From Leptospira ognonensis (GTDB lineage: Bacteria > Spirochaetota > Leptospiria > Leptospirales > Leptospiraceae): DNA of 64,000 bases. Made by a program: the position numbers and the translations under genes. Shown one piece after another: positions 41,822 through 50,825 of the stretch (position 1 is its first letter; the number at the start of each line of letters is the position of its first letter). Where the stretch lies: positions 248,001 to 312,000 of the forward strand of contig NZ_RQGD01000046.1 in the NCBI RefSeq assembly GCF_004770745.1, in the 5' to 3' direction. The notes under the pieces are model-generated. The model was given only the letters and a program-made list of their open reading frames with translations. It did no database searches and was not told the DNA's origin.

Positions 41822-43531
41822 TCAATTGATTTTGCGTATTACGTGATTGCCGCGGTCCATCACATAGACTGCGGAGCCATCACTCGTGAGGCCTCTTGGG
41901 TTATTAAACCGAGCAGAAGTGGAAGTTCCCGAATTGACATAACCAGAAGTTCCATCTCCTGCCAATGTCGACACCACAGCCCCTGGAACGGTGATCTTAC
42001 GCAGTTGGTCTGTTCCTTCCTGCACCACGAATAGACTTGCGCCATCGGTAGTGATTCCATCAGGGCTATTGAATTGGGCACCCGTGCCTGTGCCATCTAC
42101 ATTGCCTGAGGTGGCGCTTGTCCCAGCAAACGTAGAAACAGTCCAAGTGCCAATCGTGGTTTTTTTGATGGTATGATCGGAAAAGTCCGAGATATAGATG
42201 TCGGTTCCAAGTAAGATGATGCCTCGTGGGCCACTCAACCCAGAATTGATAACGGTTGTTACGGTATAGGGTGAGGAGAGACTCATTTGTACGAGTCGTC
42301 TTGGAGAGGATCCACCATCTGTAATATATAAATTATTATTGTAGATCGTCATTCCACGTGGCGTCGTGATGCCGCCTGTGTTCATAGTGGTGACGATGCC
42401 AGTGGTGATCTCGACCCTGCGGATCGCATTGTTACCATCATCGGATACGTAAACATAGACGCCATCAGTTGTCACACCACGGGGTGTGTCAAATTGAGCG
42501 GATGTTCCCGTTGCGTCAAAATTTCCTTGGCTTGAGCCTGCAAGAGTGGTAGTCGCTCCCGTGGCGATGACCACCTTTCGAATCTTATGATTGTCCCGAT
42601 CTGCAATGTAGAGATTGTATCCATCCGTTGTGATGGCGGACGGTGCATTGAATCTTACATTCGATACAATCGTTGAGTCAACATAACCGCTGCTACCTGT
42701 ACAGCAAGCGGGTCCCACAAATGTTGACACACCTCCTGCACCAAGCGTTGGCAAAGCATTCATGATCGTGCCGCTCGAGAGTGCACCATTACTATTTCCC
42801 GTGCAAGTCACGAGTACGCTTGTAACATTTGCAGAACTTACAGTGCCAGTCGGAGAGCTGACAATACAGTTCTGACCTGAAGGTTGCGTAAGAACAGAAA
42901 CCGAATACGTGCCACCAGAGGCGATGGAACTGGAAAAGGTAAAGCTGCCATTCGACGTTAAGGAAAGATTATCCGCTCCATTATTTTGTAATACGACAGT
43001 AGAAGGACCAAGTTGCGTGAGCGTCCCGCCAATCGTGTAGGTTGGCACGGCAGAGGCATTCAAAGTCATGCTGATGCTTCTGGACAATCCATTATAATTG
43101 GAATCAATGCTAGTTGTCGCAATAGATAGCGTATCCGTATCATTTGCGTTAGATAACATCGTTAATGTTAAACTTTGTAAAGTTCCATAATTGGAAGTAG
43201 TAAAAGTAAGGTTGACAGGTGAGGTAGTGCTGCCATTTGCACGCACTTTGCTGCCATTAAAGGAAAACGCAATGGTAACATCGGTGGAAGGCTGGCTAGC
43301 AAGACGGATGGAAAAATTTGTATTCGTTCCATGAGTCAAACTCAAAGAACTGGCACTGATTTGGATGCCAGAAGATCCAACCACACTGATGGAAACTGTA
43401 CTTGAAGTCGCCGTTGTGGAATTTGCTAAAAACGATAGGAGCGAAAGCTTATCATCCACGGCGACTTGTTTGCAGGAAAAACAAACAAGGATCATGGAAG
43501 AGAGGAAGCTGAGATATACATTCGTTTTCAT
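41822..43531 (-). CDS. Lipoprotein: Ig-like domain, shared Cys module and NHL propeller
   Basis: 569 residues. The lipobox is 'VCFSC' (C20). Residues about 48-157 form a Calx-beta or Ig-like domain. Residues 165-243 carry one copy of the module found four times in the LamG lipoprotein ('GPSTVVLQNNGADNLSL', 'YSVSVLTQPSGQNC'). From about 268 to the end are NHL repeats with 'YNLYIADRDNHKIRKV' and 'FNNPRGLTSDGSAVYVMDRG', five or six blades. It is probably displayed at the surface; no function assigned. It converges with the Lsa36-like gene, 31 bp apart. Confidence 0.8.
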   Translation of the reverse strand: MKTNVYLSFLSSMILVCFSCKQVAVDDKLSLLSFLANSTTATSSTVSISVVGSSGIQISASSLSLTHGTNTNFSIRLASQPSTDVTIAFSFNGSKVRANGSTTSPVNLTFTTSNYGTLQSLTLTMLSNANDTDTLSIATTSIDSNYNGLSRSISMTLNASAVPTYTIGGTLTQLGPSTVVLQNNGADNLSLTSNGSFTFSSSIASGGTYSVSVLTQPSGQNCIVSSPTGTVSSANVTSVLVTCTGNSNGALSSGTIMNALPTLGAGGVSTFVGPACCTGSSGYVDSTIVSNVRFNAPSAITTDGYNLYIADRDNHKIRKVVIATGATTTLAGSSQGNFDATGTSAQFDTPRGVTTDGVYVYVSDDGNNAIRRVEITTGIVTTMNTGGITTPRGMTIYNNNLYITDGGSSPRRLVQMSLSSPYTVTTVINSGLSGPRGIILLGTDIYISDFSDHTIKKTTIGTWTVSTFAGTSATSGNVDGTGTGAQFNSPDGITTDGASLFVVQEGTDQLRKITVPGAVVSTLAGDGTSGYVNSGTSTSARFNNPRGLTSDGSAVYVMDRGNHVIRKIN

Positions 43532-43680
43532 AAATTTTAGTATTTTTCTTCTCTCATTATCTTATCGGATGCAGAAGGTTCAATGCAAAATTTCGATTCT
43601 TAAGCCTCGAAAAAAGTACAATTTTCTCCTTCCTATGCCAGTCAAACTCTACGTACAAATCCACACGTTTCGGAGCTTTC

Positions 43681-44796
43681 ATGCGCACCAAGGCCTGCCT
43701 TCTCATATTTTATAACATTTGTCTCTTCTCATTCTTTCTCCAATGTTCCGCTTTTGGTAAAGATCCGAATGGCTCCCATCTGGAAAAAATCCAGAAATCA
43801 ACTCATTATGACAAGGAGAGGGAGCAATTTGTAAATCGGCGCCCGGACATCTTAGAGAAGATGCGTGAAAACCAAAATATGTTCACGCTTATGGTACGCT
43901 TCTTATTTGGTGGAGATGAAAACCAAAGGCCAAAGGAAAAGCTACCGGAACTAAAACCCGACCTCGTAGAATTTTTAAAAAAAGAAAAGGGGATGAAATT
44001 CATTTGGTTTGGGCATTCTACCTTTCTTTTGAATCTGGAAGGCAAAATTATTCTGTTTGACCCTGTCTTTTCGGCTTCTGCGGCTCCTTATAGTTTTATG
44101 GTCAAACGATTCCAAGATGCCGTCTTAAAGCTCGAGGAGATGCCACCTGTGGATTACATCATTTTATCACACGACCATTATGATCATTTGGATATGGAAA
44201 CCGTAAAATTCTTTAAGACGAAAACGACGAAGTTCATCACTCCCCTAGGAGTCATTTCTCACTTGAAAGAGTGGGGAATCCCTGATGATCGACTAACAGA
44301 ACTAGATTGGTGGGATTCCCTTCAAATCGATGACATTGAAATTGTATGTACACCTGCGCAGCATTTCTCGGGTAGGAAAGGGTTCAACGCAAATCAGACT
44401 TTGTGGGGTTCATGGGTATTGATCGGAAAAACAGAACGAATGTATTTTAGTGGTGATTCTGGTTATGACGAACATTTTAAAAAGATAGGAGATACATACG
44501 GCCCTTTTGATATCACGTTCATTGAAAATGGCCAGTACAATGAAAACTGGCGAGCCGTCCATGTATTGCCCGAGGAGACAGCACAGGCATTCTTAGATTT
44601 ACGCGGGAAACAATTAGTACCTGTTCATTGGGGAATGTTTGATCTTTCCCTACATAGTTGGTATGAGCCCATCGAAAAACTTGAGGAACAATCCATTAAA
44701 CACAACATTAAGTTGTTAACACCAAAGTTTGGGCAGCTAGTAAAATCTAAGGAAGAAACTCTTTGGGAAAGATGGTGGAAAAAATTCATTCCTTAG
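43681..44796 (+). CDS. Metallo-beta-lactamase-fold lipoprotein, UlaG/NAPE-PLD-like
   Basis: 371 residues. The lipobox is 'FFLQC' (C22). The fold starts 'MKFIWFGHSTFLLNLEGKII', with the metal motif 'LSHDHYDHLD' (HxHxDH), then 'CTPAQHFSGR', 'YFSGDSGYDEHF' and 'LVPVHWGMFDL'. The arrangement matches the L-ascorbate-6-phosphate lactonase/NAPE-phospholipase D group. With lipid anchoring, a phospholipase-type role at the envelope is possible (inference). GGAG lies five bases before the ATG. It is divergent from the NHL lipoprotein. Confidence 0.83.
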   Translation: MRTKACLLIFYNICLFSFFLQCSAFGKDPNGSHLEKIQKSTHYDKEREQFVNRRPDILEKMRENQNMFTLMVRFLFGGDENQRPKEKLPELKPDLVEFLKKEKGMKFIWFGHSTFLLNLEGKIILFDPVFSASAAPYSFMVKRFQDAVLKLEEMPPVDYIILSHDHYDHLDMETVKFFKTKTTKFITPLGVISHLKEWGIPDDRLTELDWWDSLQIDDIEIVCTPAQHFSGRKGFNANQTLWGSWVLIGKTERMYFSGDSGYDEHFKKIGDTYGPFDITFIENGQYNENWRAVHVLPEETAQAFLDLRGKQLVPVHWGMFDLSLHSWYEPIEKLEEQSIKHNIKLLTPKFGQLVKSKEETLWERWWKKFIP

Positions 44797-44831
44797 GTTG
44801 CCACAGATTTCCAATGAGGGACATACTCCAC

Positions 44832-44860
44832 TTGACATGTCATTTTTTCTAAAGTATAGT
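44832..44860 (+). promoter_or_regulatory. Near-consensus sigma-70 promoter of the EF-hand gene
   Basis: Consensus TTGACA (44832-44837), a 17-base spacer, and TATAGT (44855-44860), five of six. The start codon is 19 bases after the -10 box, so the leader is very short. It is the strongest promoter match in the window. Confidence 0.7.
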
Positions 44861-44878
44861 TTTGCTAGAGGGTCAAAT

Positions 44879-45220
44879 ATGTATAAAATTTTCAGTTTCA
44901 TGGTAAGCCTATTGTTCTTAGTTACTACGAGTGTTTCTGCTCATGATCATGAGGGAATGGGAATGGGCAAAGGTGGTCATTTTAAAAAGATGGATGCCAA
45001 TGGAGACAGCAAAGTTTCTAAAGAAGAATGGCAAAAATTTCATGATACTCATTTTACGGAACTCGATAAAGATGCAGATGGTTCTGTGACTATGGATGAA
45101 ATGAAAGCCTTCCATGAACAAAAAAAGTCCGAAAAAGAAGATAAAAAAGAGGACAAAAAAGCAGCAAAAGAGGCCAAAAAACAGGCCAAGAAAGAAGAGA
45201 AAAGTTCAAGTAAGAAATGA
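44879..45220 (+). CDS. Exported EF-hand protein with Lys/Glu tail
   Basis: 113 residues from the ATG at 44879 with AGAGGG just upstream. A signal peptide ('MVSLLFLVTTSVSA') is followed by a His-rich start ('HDHEGMGMGKGGH'). Two EF-hand-like calcium loops follow: 'DANGDSKVSKEEW' and 'DKDADGSVTMDEM'. The last 30 residues are alternating K/E/A helix. It is a likely periplasmic calcium-binding protein; the His/Met-rich start could also bind copper or nickel (inference). The thioesterase gene begins 59 bp downstream behind a hairpin. Confidence 0.83.
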   Translation: MYKIFSFMVSLLFLVTTSVSAHDHEGMGMGKGGHFKKMDANGDSKVSKEEWQKFHDTHFTELDKDADGSVTMDEMKAFHEQKKSEKEDKKEDKKAAKEAKKQAKKEEKSSSKK

Positions 45221-45238
45221 GATAAATCAGAATCAGAG

Positions 45239-45269
45239 CCAATGACAGTAAAATTATATTTGTCATTGG
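45239..45269 (+). promoter_or_regulatory. Hairpin overlapping the thioesterase ribosome binding site
   Basis: CCAATGACA (45239-45247) and TGTCATTGG (45261-45269) are perfectly complementary around a 13-base AT-rich loop. The 3' arm ends in the GGTGG ribosome binding site of the gene starting at 45280. There is no T-run after it, so translational control fits better than termination. Confidence 0.45.
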
Positions 45270-45279
45270 TGGCATTATC

Positions 45280-45765
45280 ATGAAAGCAAAATCCCCCAAA
45301 GAATCTGCTGTAGAAACTCGCCATATCGTTTTGCCCGATGATGCCAACCATTACGGTACAGCCTTCGGTGGTGCGATCATGTCTTGGATCGATTTGATTG
45401 CCGTGATGGCAGCACAACGACATTCAGAAAAAGAGTCCGTGACTGTCAGCATAGATCGGGTGAACTTTATCTCGCCAATCCAAATTGGAGATCATGTCCA
45501 TCTACTAGCTATGGTTAATTATGTGGGCAGAACATCCATGGAAATCGGAGTGCAGGTTAATCGCGAAAATCCGTATACAGGAGAAAGTGTAAGAGCTACG
45601 ACTGCTTACCTTTCCTTTGTTGCTCTAGATGAAAACAAAAGACCCACCGCAGTTCCCGAATTAATTTTAGAAAGTGAAACTGAGATTAGACGATTCAATG
45701 AAGGCAAACTTCGAATCGAAAATGCAAGAGACTTTGCAAAAAAAATTAAGGAAGGAAGAAAGTAA
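45280..45765 (+). CDS. Acyl-CoA thioesterase (hotdog fold)
   Basis: 161 residues. 'DANHYGTAFGGAIMSWIDLI', 'AAQRHSEKESVTVSIDRVNF', and 'GDHVHLLAMVNYVGRTSMEI' are the core of YciA/BFIT-type acyl-CoA thioesterases. The conserved Asp in 'WIDLIA' is the probable catalytic residue. It hydrolyses acyl-CoA, probably as part of fatty-acid recycling. The ribosome binding site is partly buried in a hairpin. It converges with the carbonic-anhydrase gene, four bases between stops. Confidence 0.88.
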   Translation: MKAKSPKESAVETRHIVLPDDANHYGTAFGGAIMSWIDLIAVMAAQRHSEKESVTVSIDRVNFISPIQIGDHVHLLAMVNYVGRTSMEIGVQVNRENPYTGESVRATTAYLSFVALDENKRPTAVPELILESETEIRRFNEGKLRIENARDFAKKIKEGRK

Positions 45766-45769
45766 AAAA

Positions 45770-46333
45770 TTAAATATTCAGATCATTCAGAATTTGTTTC
45801 GCATCTAAGACAAAGTTTTTTTCTTCTTCTTCTGTAAACGGTTTAAAAATCCCTTCTTGAAATCGCATGGCGAGATGTGCGTACTCAATACAGCCAGCAA
45901 CGGTGAGTTCCGGTTTTGCCTTTCCTTCATAGATTTTAATGTCTCCGTTACTCGGGACTACGAGAGATCTAGGAGGAATTTTTTTCCCCCCTCGTACCAA
46001 ACAACCGGCAGCAATTTGGCATCCATCGCCAATGATCGCCTTATCCAAAATTATGGATCCAATTCCAATGAGAACGCCTCTACCGATGGTACAACCATGT
46101 ATCATTGCATTATGGCCAACAAGAGTCCATGCTCCTAGACTGATAGGTGATTTAGAATCTGTGTGAAGGGTCGAATTGTCCTGAATGTTCACATAATCAC
46201 CTAAGGTGATCGTATTCATGTCCGCGCGAATTACAGCACCTGGCCAGATTGAGACAGAATTTCCATAAGTGATCATCCCGAAGGCAGTTGCCTTTTCGTG
46301 AAGGAAAGGTGTATCAAACTTTGGTAAATTCAT
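45770..46333 (-). CDS. Gamma-class carbonic anhydrase-like protein (left-handed beta-helix)
   Basis: 187 residues of hexapeptide repeats. Metal histidine positions appear in 'IQDNSTLHTDSKSP' and 'VGHNAMIHGCTIG', and 'RGVLIGIGSIILDKAIIGDG' continues the helix. This matches the YrdA/CaiE group of gamma carbonic anhydrases; activity varies within the group, so it is not assured. The last 40 residues are helical. It lies six bases after the SpoIIE phosphatase gene on the same strand and is probably co-transcribed. Confidence 0.85.
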   Translation of the reverse strand: MNLPKFDTPFLHEKATAFGMITYGNSVSIWPGAVIRADMNTITLGDYVNIQDNSTLHTDSKSPISLGAWTLVGHNAMIHGCTIGRGVLIGIGSIILDKAIIGDGCQIAAGCLVRGGKKIPPRSLVVPSNGDIKIYEGKAKPELTVAGCIEYAHLAMRFQEGIFKPFTEEEEKNFVLDAKQILNDLNI

Positions 46334-46339
46334 ATTTAG

Positions 46340-48328
46340 TTATTGAAACCTGCCGATTTCGCATCCTACGATCGTAATGTCATCTTGATGGGTATTGTAC
46401 TTTGTGAAATGATTTAATTTTTGGAGGAGAGTCTTGATACTTTCAGCAAGTGTCAATCTATCGGATTCAATAAAATGTTCGTAGACTCTATCCTCTCCAA
46501 AAATTTCTCTCTCCGAATCAAATTGTTCAAAAATTCCATCTGTATATAAATAGATTCGGTCTCCTTCTTCTATATACATCTCCACTGATCTGTAGGAAGC
46601 ATGATCTACAAGTCCAATGATACGCCCAGTTCTCGATAATAATTTTTTCTCTCCCACACGAACATGTATTTGATCAGGATGGCCGGCAGAAGCAAACAGA
46701 AGTTTGCCTTTCTTCAAATCGATATCGCATACAGCACAGGAAAAGATGGTTTGGACATTGCTATATTTATTAAAAAATATCTGGTTCAGGTGAAATATGA
46801 GATCATTAGGATGATCGTACATAACCTTTAAGGATTCGTATTCAGCCTTTATGGCCATGGTTATCAAGGCTGCTTGGATGCCATGACCAGTGGCATCTGC
46901 AACGAAAATCCGGTAATGGTCGGGTGTGACTTGCGTCATATCGTAAAAATCACCTCCAACTTCACTCATTGATTGATAAAAGGATTCGAATTTGATACGC
47001 TCATCATTGGTTCTGATTTCCGAAAAAAATGTCTGTTGGATCTTCTTTGCAACGTTCAAATCCTTACGAATATTGAATAAAGATTCATCCAAAATTTTAG
47101 TTCGTTCACTAACTTTGTCTTCTAAATGTAAGAGAGCATCTTCTTGAATTTTTACTTTCTCTTCCTTTAGTTGATTGATTTTATTTGCTAGAGCAAGAGA
47201 GAGGATGCCTGCTTCCAAGGTTGAGCCGATTTGATTGGAATAGATGGTTACGATATTTGCAGGAATGAGACCGTTTTGCATCAAGGTAAAAAGTAAAATT
47301 CCAAATAATAAGGTAGTCCAACCCAATAAAAATAGTTTTGCCTGACGATTACCGTTATAAAAATTTATCAATGCTATGATGAATATTGAAAATACAAACA
47401 CCTGTGCAATGAAGTTACTTAGCCTAACAAGAATACCTAAATCTAATATATAAATGGGAAATATCAAATAAGTAAATGTGAGAATGATAAAAACATTTAG
47501 AACTCGATTTGATTTTGGATTCAACTCTTTAAGATTTAATGTGTTTTTTGCGAATAGCCAACCAAAACAAGCAGATAGACACAAAATCATGCTACCGATG
47601 CGATTGTGTAAATAAGGAGAATGTTGAGTGATATGCTGGTTTAATATTCCATTCAAATAGACCTGAAGCGCTAAATTAAAAAAAATAGAAAGTGAATAAA
47701 GAATGTATGCCTTGTCTCTCAAAATTAAGTAAATGAATAAATTATAAACGACCATAATTAATATGGTTCCGTAGAAAAATCCAAGGATTATATTTTCGAA
47801 ACTCTCCTTCAAATAAAATCCTTCTTTGGTATAAAATCTGAACGTATAACTTGTATTTGATGAAGTTTTGGTTTCAAGTATAAAAGTTTTTGAAGTTCCC
47901 TGTGGCCAATCCAATGTGAAGGCAACATTTTTTGAAAACACATCCCACTCAGCGTGCGGAAGAAAGTCTCCTCCTACTTTGAGTGGAACGATATTGCCCG
48001 ATTCAAACAAAACAGCCTCATCAATATTTGAGTTTCCGAGATCGAGAATGATTTTTGAATTGGATGTTGGATTTAATCCTTCTAATTTGATAAAAATCGG
48101 ATCAGATTGAAATCCCAGAGACATACTATTGTTCTTAGATTCGGTATAAGGAATCTTTTTATTGGAAGGGATTACTAGGTCTTCGATTGCATATGCCGAA
48201 TGAGATATCTTTATATAACTTAGTTTTAGCGGTGTGAAGCTATCTGCCTTTATGAGTTTCTGCAATTCCGGATTGGAACAAGAAAAAAACAAAGTGCACA
48301 AAAGTGTAATTAAGTGAACTCGCCGCAT
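46340..48328 (-). CDS. 7TMR-DISM sensor with SpoIIE/PP2C phosphatase output
   Basis: 662 residues. The signal or lipobox is 'CTLFFSC' (C17). An extracytoplasmic domain (about 30-180) is of the 7TMR-DISM extracellular type. Seven membrane helices (about 185-390) and a short coiled coil ('LHLEDKVSERTKILDESLF') follow. The C-terminal PP2C/SpoIIE phosphatase has 'GGDFYDMTQV', 'VADATGHGIQAALITMAIKA' and 'YTDGIFEQFD'. It should dephosphorylate an anti-anti-sigma (STAS) protein in response to an outside ligand; no STAS gene is adjacent. The terminator of pheT separates it from the upstream operon. Confidence 0.88.
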   Translation of the reverse strand: MRRVHLITLLCTLFFSCSNPELQKLIKADSFTPLKLSYIKISHSAYAIEDLVIPSNKKIPYTESKNNSMSLGFQSDPIFIKLEGLNPTSNSKIILDLGNSNIDEAVLFESGNIVPLKVGGDFLPHAEWDVFSKNVAFTLDWPQGTSKTFILETKTSSNTSYTFRFYTKEGFYLKESFENIILGFFYGTILIMVVYNLFIYLILRDKAYILYSLSIFFNLALQVYLNGILNQHITQHSPYLHNRIGSMILCLSACFGWLFAKNTLNLKELNPKSNRVLNVFIILTFTYLIFPIYILDLGILVRLSNFIAQVFVFSIFIIALINFYNGNRQAKLFLLGWTTLLFGILLFTLMQNGLIPANIVTIYSNQIGSTLEAGILSLALANKINQLKEEKVKIQEDALLHLEDKVSERTKILDESLFNIRKDLNVAKKIQQTFFSEIRTNDERIKFESFYQSMSEVGGDFYDMTQVTPDHYRIFVADATGHGIQAALITMAIKAEYESLKVMYDHPNDLIFHLNQIFFNKYSNVQTIFSCAVCDIDLKKGKLLFASAGHPDQIHVRVGEKKLLSRTGRIIGLVDHASYRSVEMYIEEGDRIYLYTDGIFEQFDSEREIFGEDRVYEHFIESDRLTLAESIKTLLQKLNHFTKYNTHQDDITIVGCEIGRFQ

Positions 48329-48347
48329 AGACCACGTAGATTAAATG

Positions 48348-48377
48348 AAAAAAAAGGTAATTGTCAAAGACAATTTA
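48348..48377 (-). terminator. Intrinsic terminator of pheT
   Basis: On the minus strand AATTGTC and GACAATT (48375-48369 and 48365-48359) pair around a TTT loop, then ACC and eight T (48355-48348). The stem begins inside the stop codon. It is AU-rich but has a good U-tract, and marks the end of the recQ-to-pheT run. Confidence 0.65.
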
Positions 48378-50777
48378 TCTCATTTGAAATCCAGAGCTTT
48401 TGGCTAGATCCACAAGAGAGTCGGAGATGTTCTTAAATCTCTCTTGGGTGAATGTTTTCTCATAAGACATAAGTTTAAATCGATACGTGACTGATTTCTT
48501 TTGGGTGCCTATCGATTCCCCTCGAAAGATTGTATGAACATATCCGGTTTCTAATTCTGGAATTTTTAAACCTGTGACCAAATCCAGATATTGTTCGGTC
48601 GGATCCTTTTCATCCAATAGAATCGATACATCAAGTTGTCCCTGTGGAAATTGGGAAGGGGACCGGAAATGACTTTTACGTCCTTCTCTTTCCCAAATTT
48701 CAAGCAATGCTAGTAAATTGATTTTTCCTACAAAGGCACGCTTTTTTAGATCATACTGGTCTGAGTATCTCGCATGCAATAATCCATACTCTGCAACGAC
48801 TGTATTTTCGATTTTATAAACAAGCGCGACATTCGGATGAAGGTGAGGTAAGTGAGTTCGCTCAAAATAACCATCTCTCAGGTTCAAAGAAGAAAGGGCT
48901 TCCACCAATCTATGCCTTAGTTGGACAAATTCGTTTTCAATGGCATGCAGATCATTTGGTTTTGATTTTGATAATGAAATAAAACCTAACCATCGTTTCT
49001 CGCTGGCAAGGTCCTCTTTTTTTCCATCCTTATGATAGGTACGACCGATTTCGAATAGATCGACGGATTCAAAGCGATCTTGATTACTTGCTGCTTGTCT
49101 GATCAAGCCTGGCAGAAGACTTGCCCGTAATACAGAATGTTCAGGAGACATTTCGTTTGCGATGGCGAGGATGGTTTTTGCATCTATACCCTCCATCATG
49201 GATTCCTTTTCAGAAGAAAAGGAGTAATTTAACACTTCATGAAACTGCATAGTAGAGGAGAAATACGCTTTGATCTTTCTTTCCAATTCACGCAATGGAT
49301 TTCTTATGAGTGCTTCAATCGCTAGCGAAAGTGGTTTTGTTGGTATGGAAGCATAACCAATAGTGCGTCCAATTTCTTCGACTAAATCTTCTTCAATGGT
49401 AACATCATAATTATGACGATGTCTTGGAACTTCTACTCGGATTTTTTGATTGTCTTTTGATTCAAATTTAAAGGATAGCCTTTCAAATATTTTTTGAATC
49501 TCACTGATGTTCAAAACTTTGCCCAGTTTTTGATTTAAAAAATCCAAATTTGTTTCTATAAAAACTTTTTTATCTGCAGTATGATTGAATCCTTGCGGGG
49601 TGAAGGAATGAAAGTCCTTCCCTCCGTTTTCAGACAATAACTGCAAAGCTCTATGGATTACGGGAAGGCAAGTGGAGGTATCTAATCCTTTTTCATATCG
49701 AACTGCAGATTCTGTTCGAATCCCTGATTTACGGATGGATTTTCGGACATCCTCTCTTTTAAAGATGGCTGATTCGAGAATGATATTTGATGTGTGATCT
49801 CCTACAGCACTTTCTTTACCTCCCATAACACCAGCGATAGCGACAGGTGTATTTCCGTTTCGAATCAATAATACCTCTGAGGATAATTTTGGTTCCGAAT
49901 CATCTAACAATGGAAAAGATTCCTCTTGTTTTGCAAAGTCGACCGAAAATTCAGAACTTTCCAACTTGTCGCGGTCGAAAAAATGAGTGGGTTGCCCAAT
50001 TTCTAACAAAAGATAATTGGAAACATCAACAACGTTATTGATTGAGCGGATGCCACATTTTTCTAAACGAGATTTAATTTTAGTCGTAGATGGGGAAACC
50101 TTTACATTTTGAATCGAACATGCATAATACGCGTGAGCATTGTCATTGGCGATCACTTTCACGCCATCCTCACCTGGCTTGGAATCCGCATTTATTTTCA
50201 GTGGATCAAAAGAAATCGGTATTTCTAGCTGCGCTGCCAATTCCCTAGCAAATCCAAAATGACTCCAAAGGTCGGGACGGTGCGTGATGGACTTATTGTC
50301 TATCGTTAAGATTGTATCTTCCCAATTATATAACTTTCTAATACCGATTCCTATCTGTGTGGAGTCAGGATATACGAGTACGCCCGTTGATACATCAGCT
50401 AATCCAAGTTCCTTTTCAGAACAATACATACCTTCGGAGGGAACTCCCCTCAATTCGGAGGCTAAAATTTCCTTTCCATCAACTTTTGTCCCAGGCAAAG
50501 CTAAGGGAACGATATCGGATACTTGAATATTTGTGGCGGCCGTTACGATTTGATAAGTTTTTTTACCATCCGTACATTTTGTAACCTGAAGTTTTTCTGC
50601 ATTTGGATGCTTTTCTGCTGCGGTAATTTTAACAGTTATGATATTTGTTAGGTGTTCTTTGAAATTTTCTACGTCATCAATTTCACAAATAGAGGTATTG
50701 ATTTTTTCTAGTACGGTTGAGAACGGTATAGAATTTAGCGGAATAAAATCGTTTAGCCAATGGATCGAGAGTTTCAA
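48375..50777 (-). CDS. pheT: Phenylalanine--tRNA ligase beta subunit
   Basis: 800 residues, the usual length. The N-terminal tRNA-binding (OB) domain (about 40-150) has 'AAEKHPNAEKLQVTKC'. The B3/4 editing domain follows with 'GQPTHFFDRDKL', then the B5 domain, core 'VLRASLLPGLIRQAASNQDR' and 'FEIGRTYHKDG', and an anticodon-binding FDX-ACB domain at the C-terminus ('FPQGQLDVSILLDEKDPTEQ'). It forms the alpha2-beta2 synthetase that charges tRNA-Phe. The start is TTG with AAGGA six bases upstream. pheS is not adjacent, which is unusual. It follows the GGDEF-EAL gene by 48 bp and has its own terminator. Confidence 0.95.
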   Translation of the reverse strand: MKLSIHWLNDFIPLNSIPFSTVLEKINTSICEIDDVENFKEHLTNIITVKITAAEKHPNAEKLQVTKCTDGKKTYQIVTAATNIQVSDIVPLALPGTKVDGKEILASELRGVPSEGMYCSEKELGLADVSTGVLVYPDSTQIGIGIRKLYNWEDTILTIDNKSITHRPDLWSHFGFARELAAQLEIPISFDPLKINADSKPGEDGVKVIANDNAHAYYACSIQNVKVSPSTTKIKSRLEKCGIRSINNVVDVSNYLLLEIGQPTHFFDRDKLESSEFSVDFAKQEESFPLLDDSEPKLSSEVLLIRNGNTPVAIAGVMGGKESAVGDHTSNIILESAIFKREDVRKSIRKSGIRTESAVRYEKGLDTSTCLPVIHRALQLLSENGGKDFHSFTPQGFNHTADKKVFIETNLDFLNQKLGKVLNISEIQKIFERLSFKFESKDNQKIRVEVPRHRHNYDVTIEEDLVEEIGRTIGYASIPTKPLSLAIEALIRNPLRELERKIKAYFSSTMQFHEVLNYSFSSEKESMMEGIDAKTILAIANEMSPEHSVLRASLLPGLIRQAASNQDRFESVDLFEIGRTYHKDGKKEDLASEKRWLGFISLSKSKPNDLHAIENEFVQLRHRLVEALSSLNLRDGYFERTHLPHLHPNVALVYKIENTVVAEYGLLHARYSDQYDLKKRAFVGKINLLALLEIWEREGRKSHFRSPSQFPQGQLDVSILLDEKDPTEQYLDLVTGLKIPELETGYVHTIFRGESIGTQKKSVTYRFKLMSYEKTFTQERFKNISDSLVDLAKSSGFQMR

Positions 50778-50825
50778 GCGGATTCCTTAAATGTTAAAAA
50801 TGACGGTTCATAAGCTAGGTCAACA

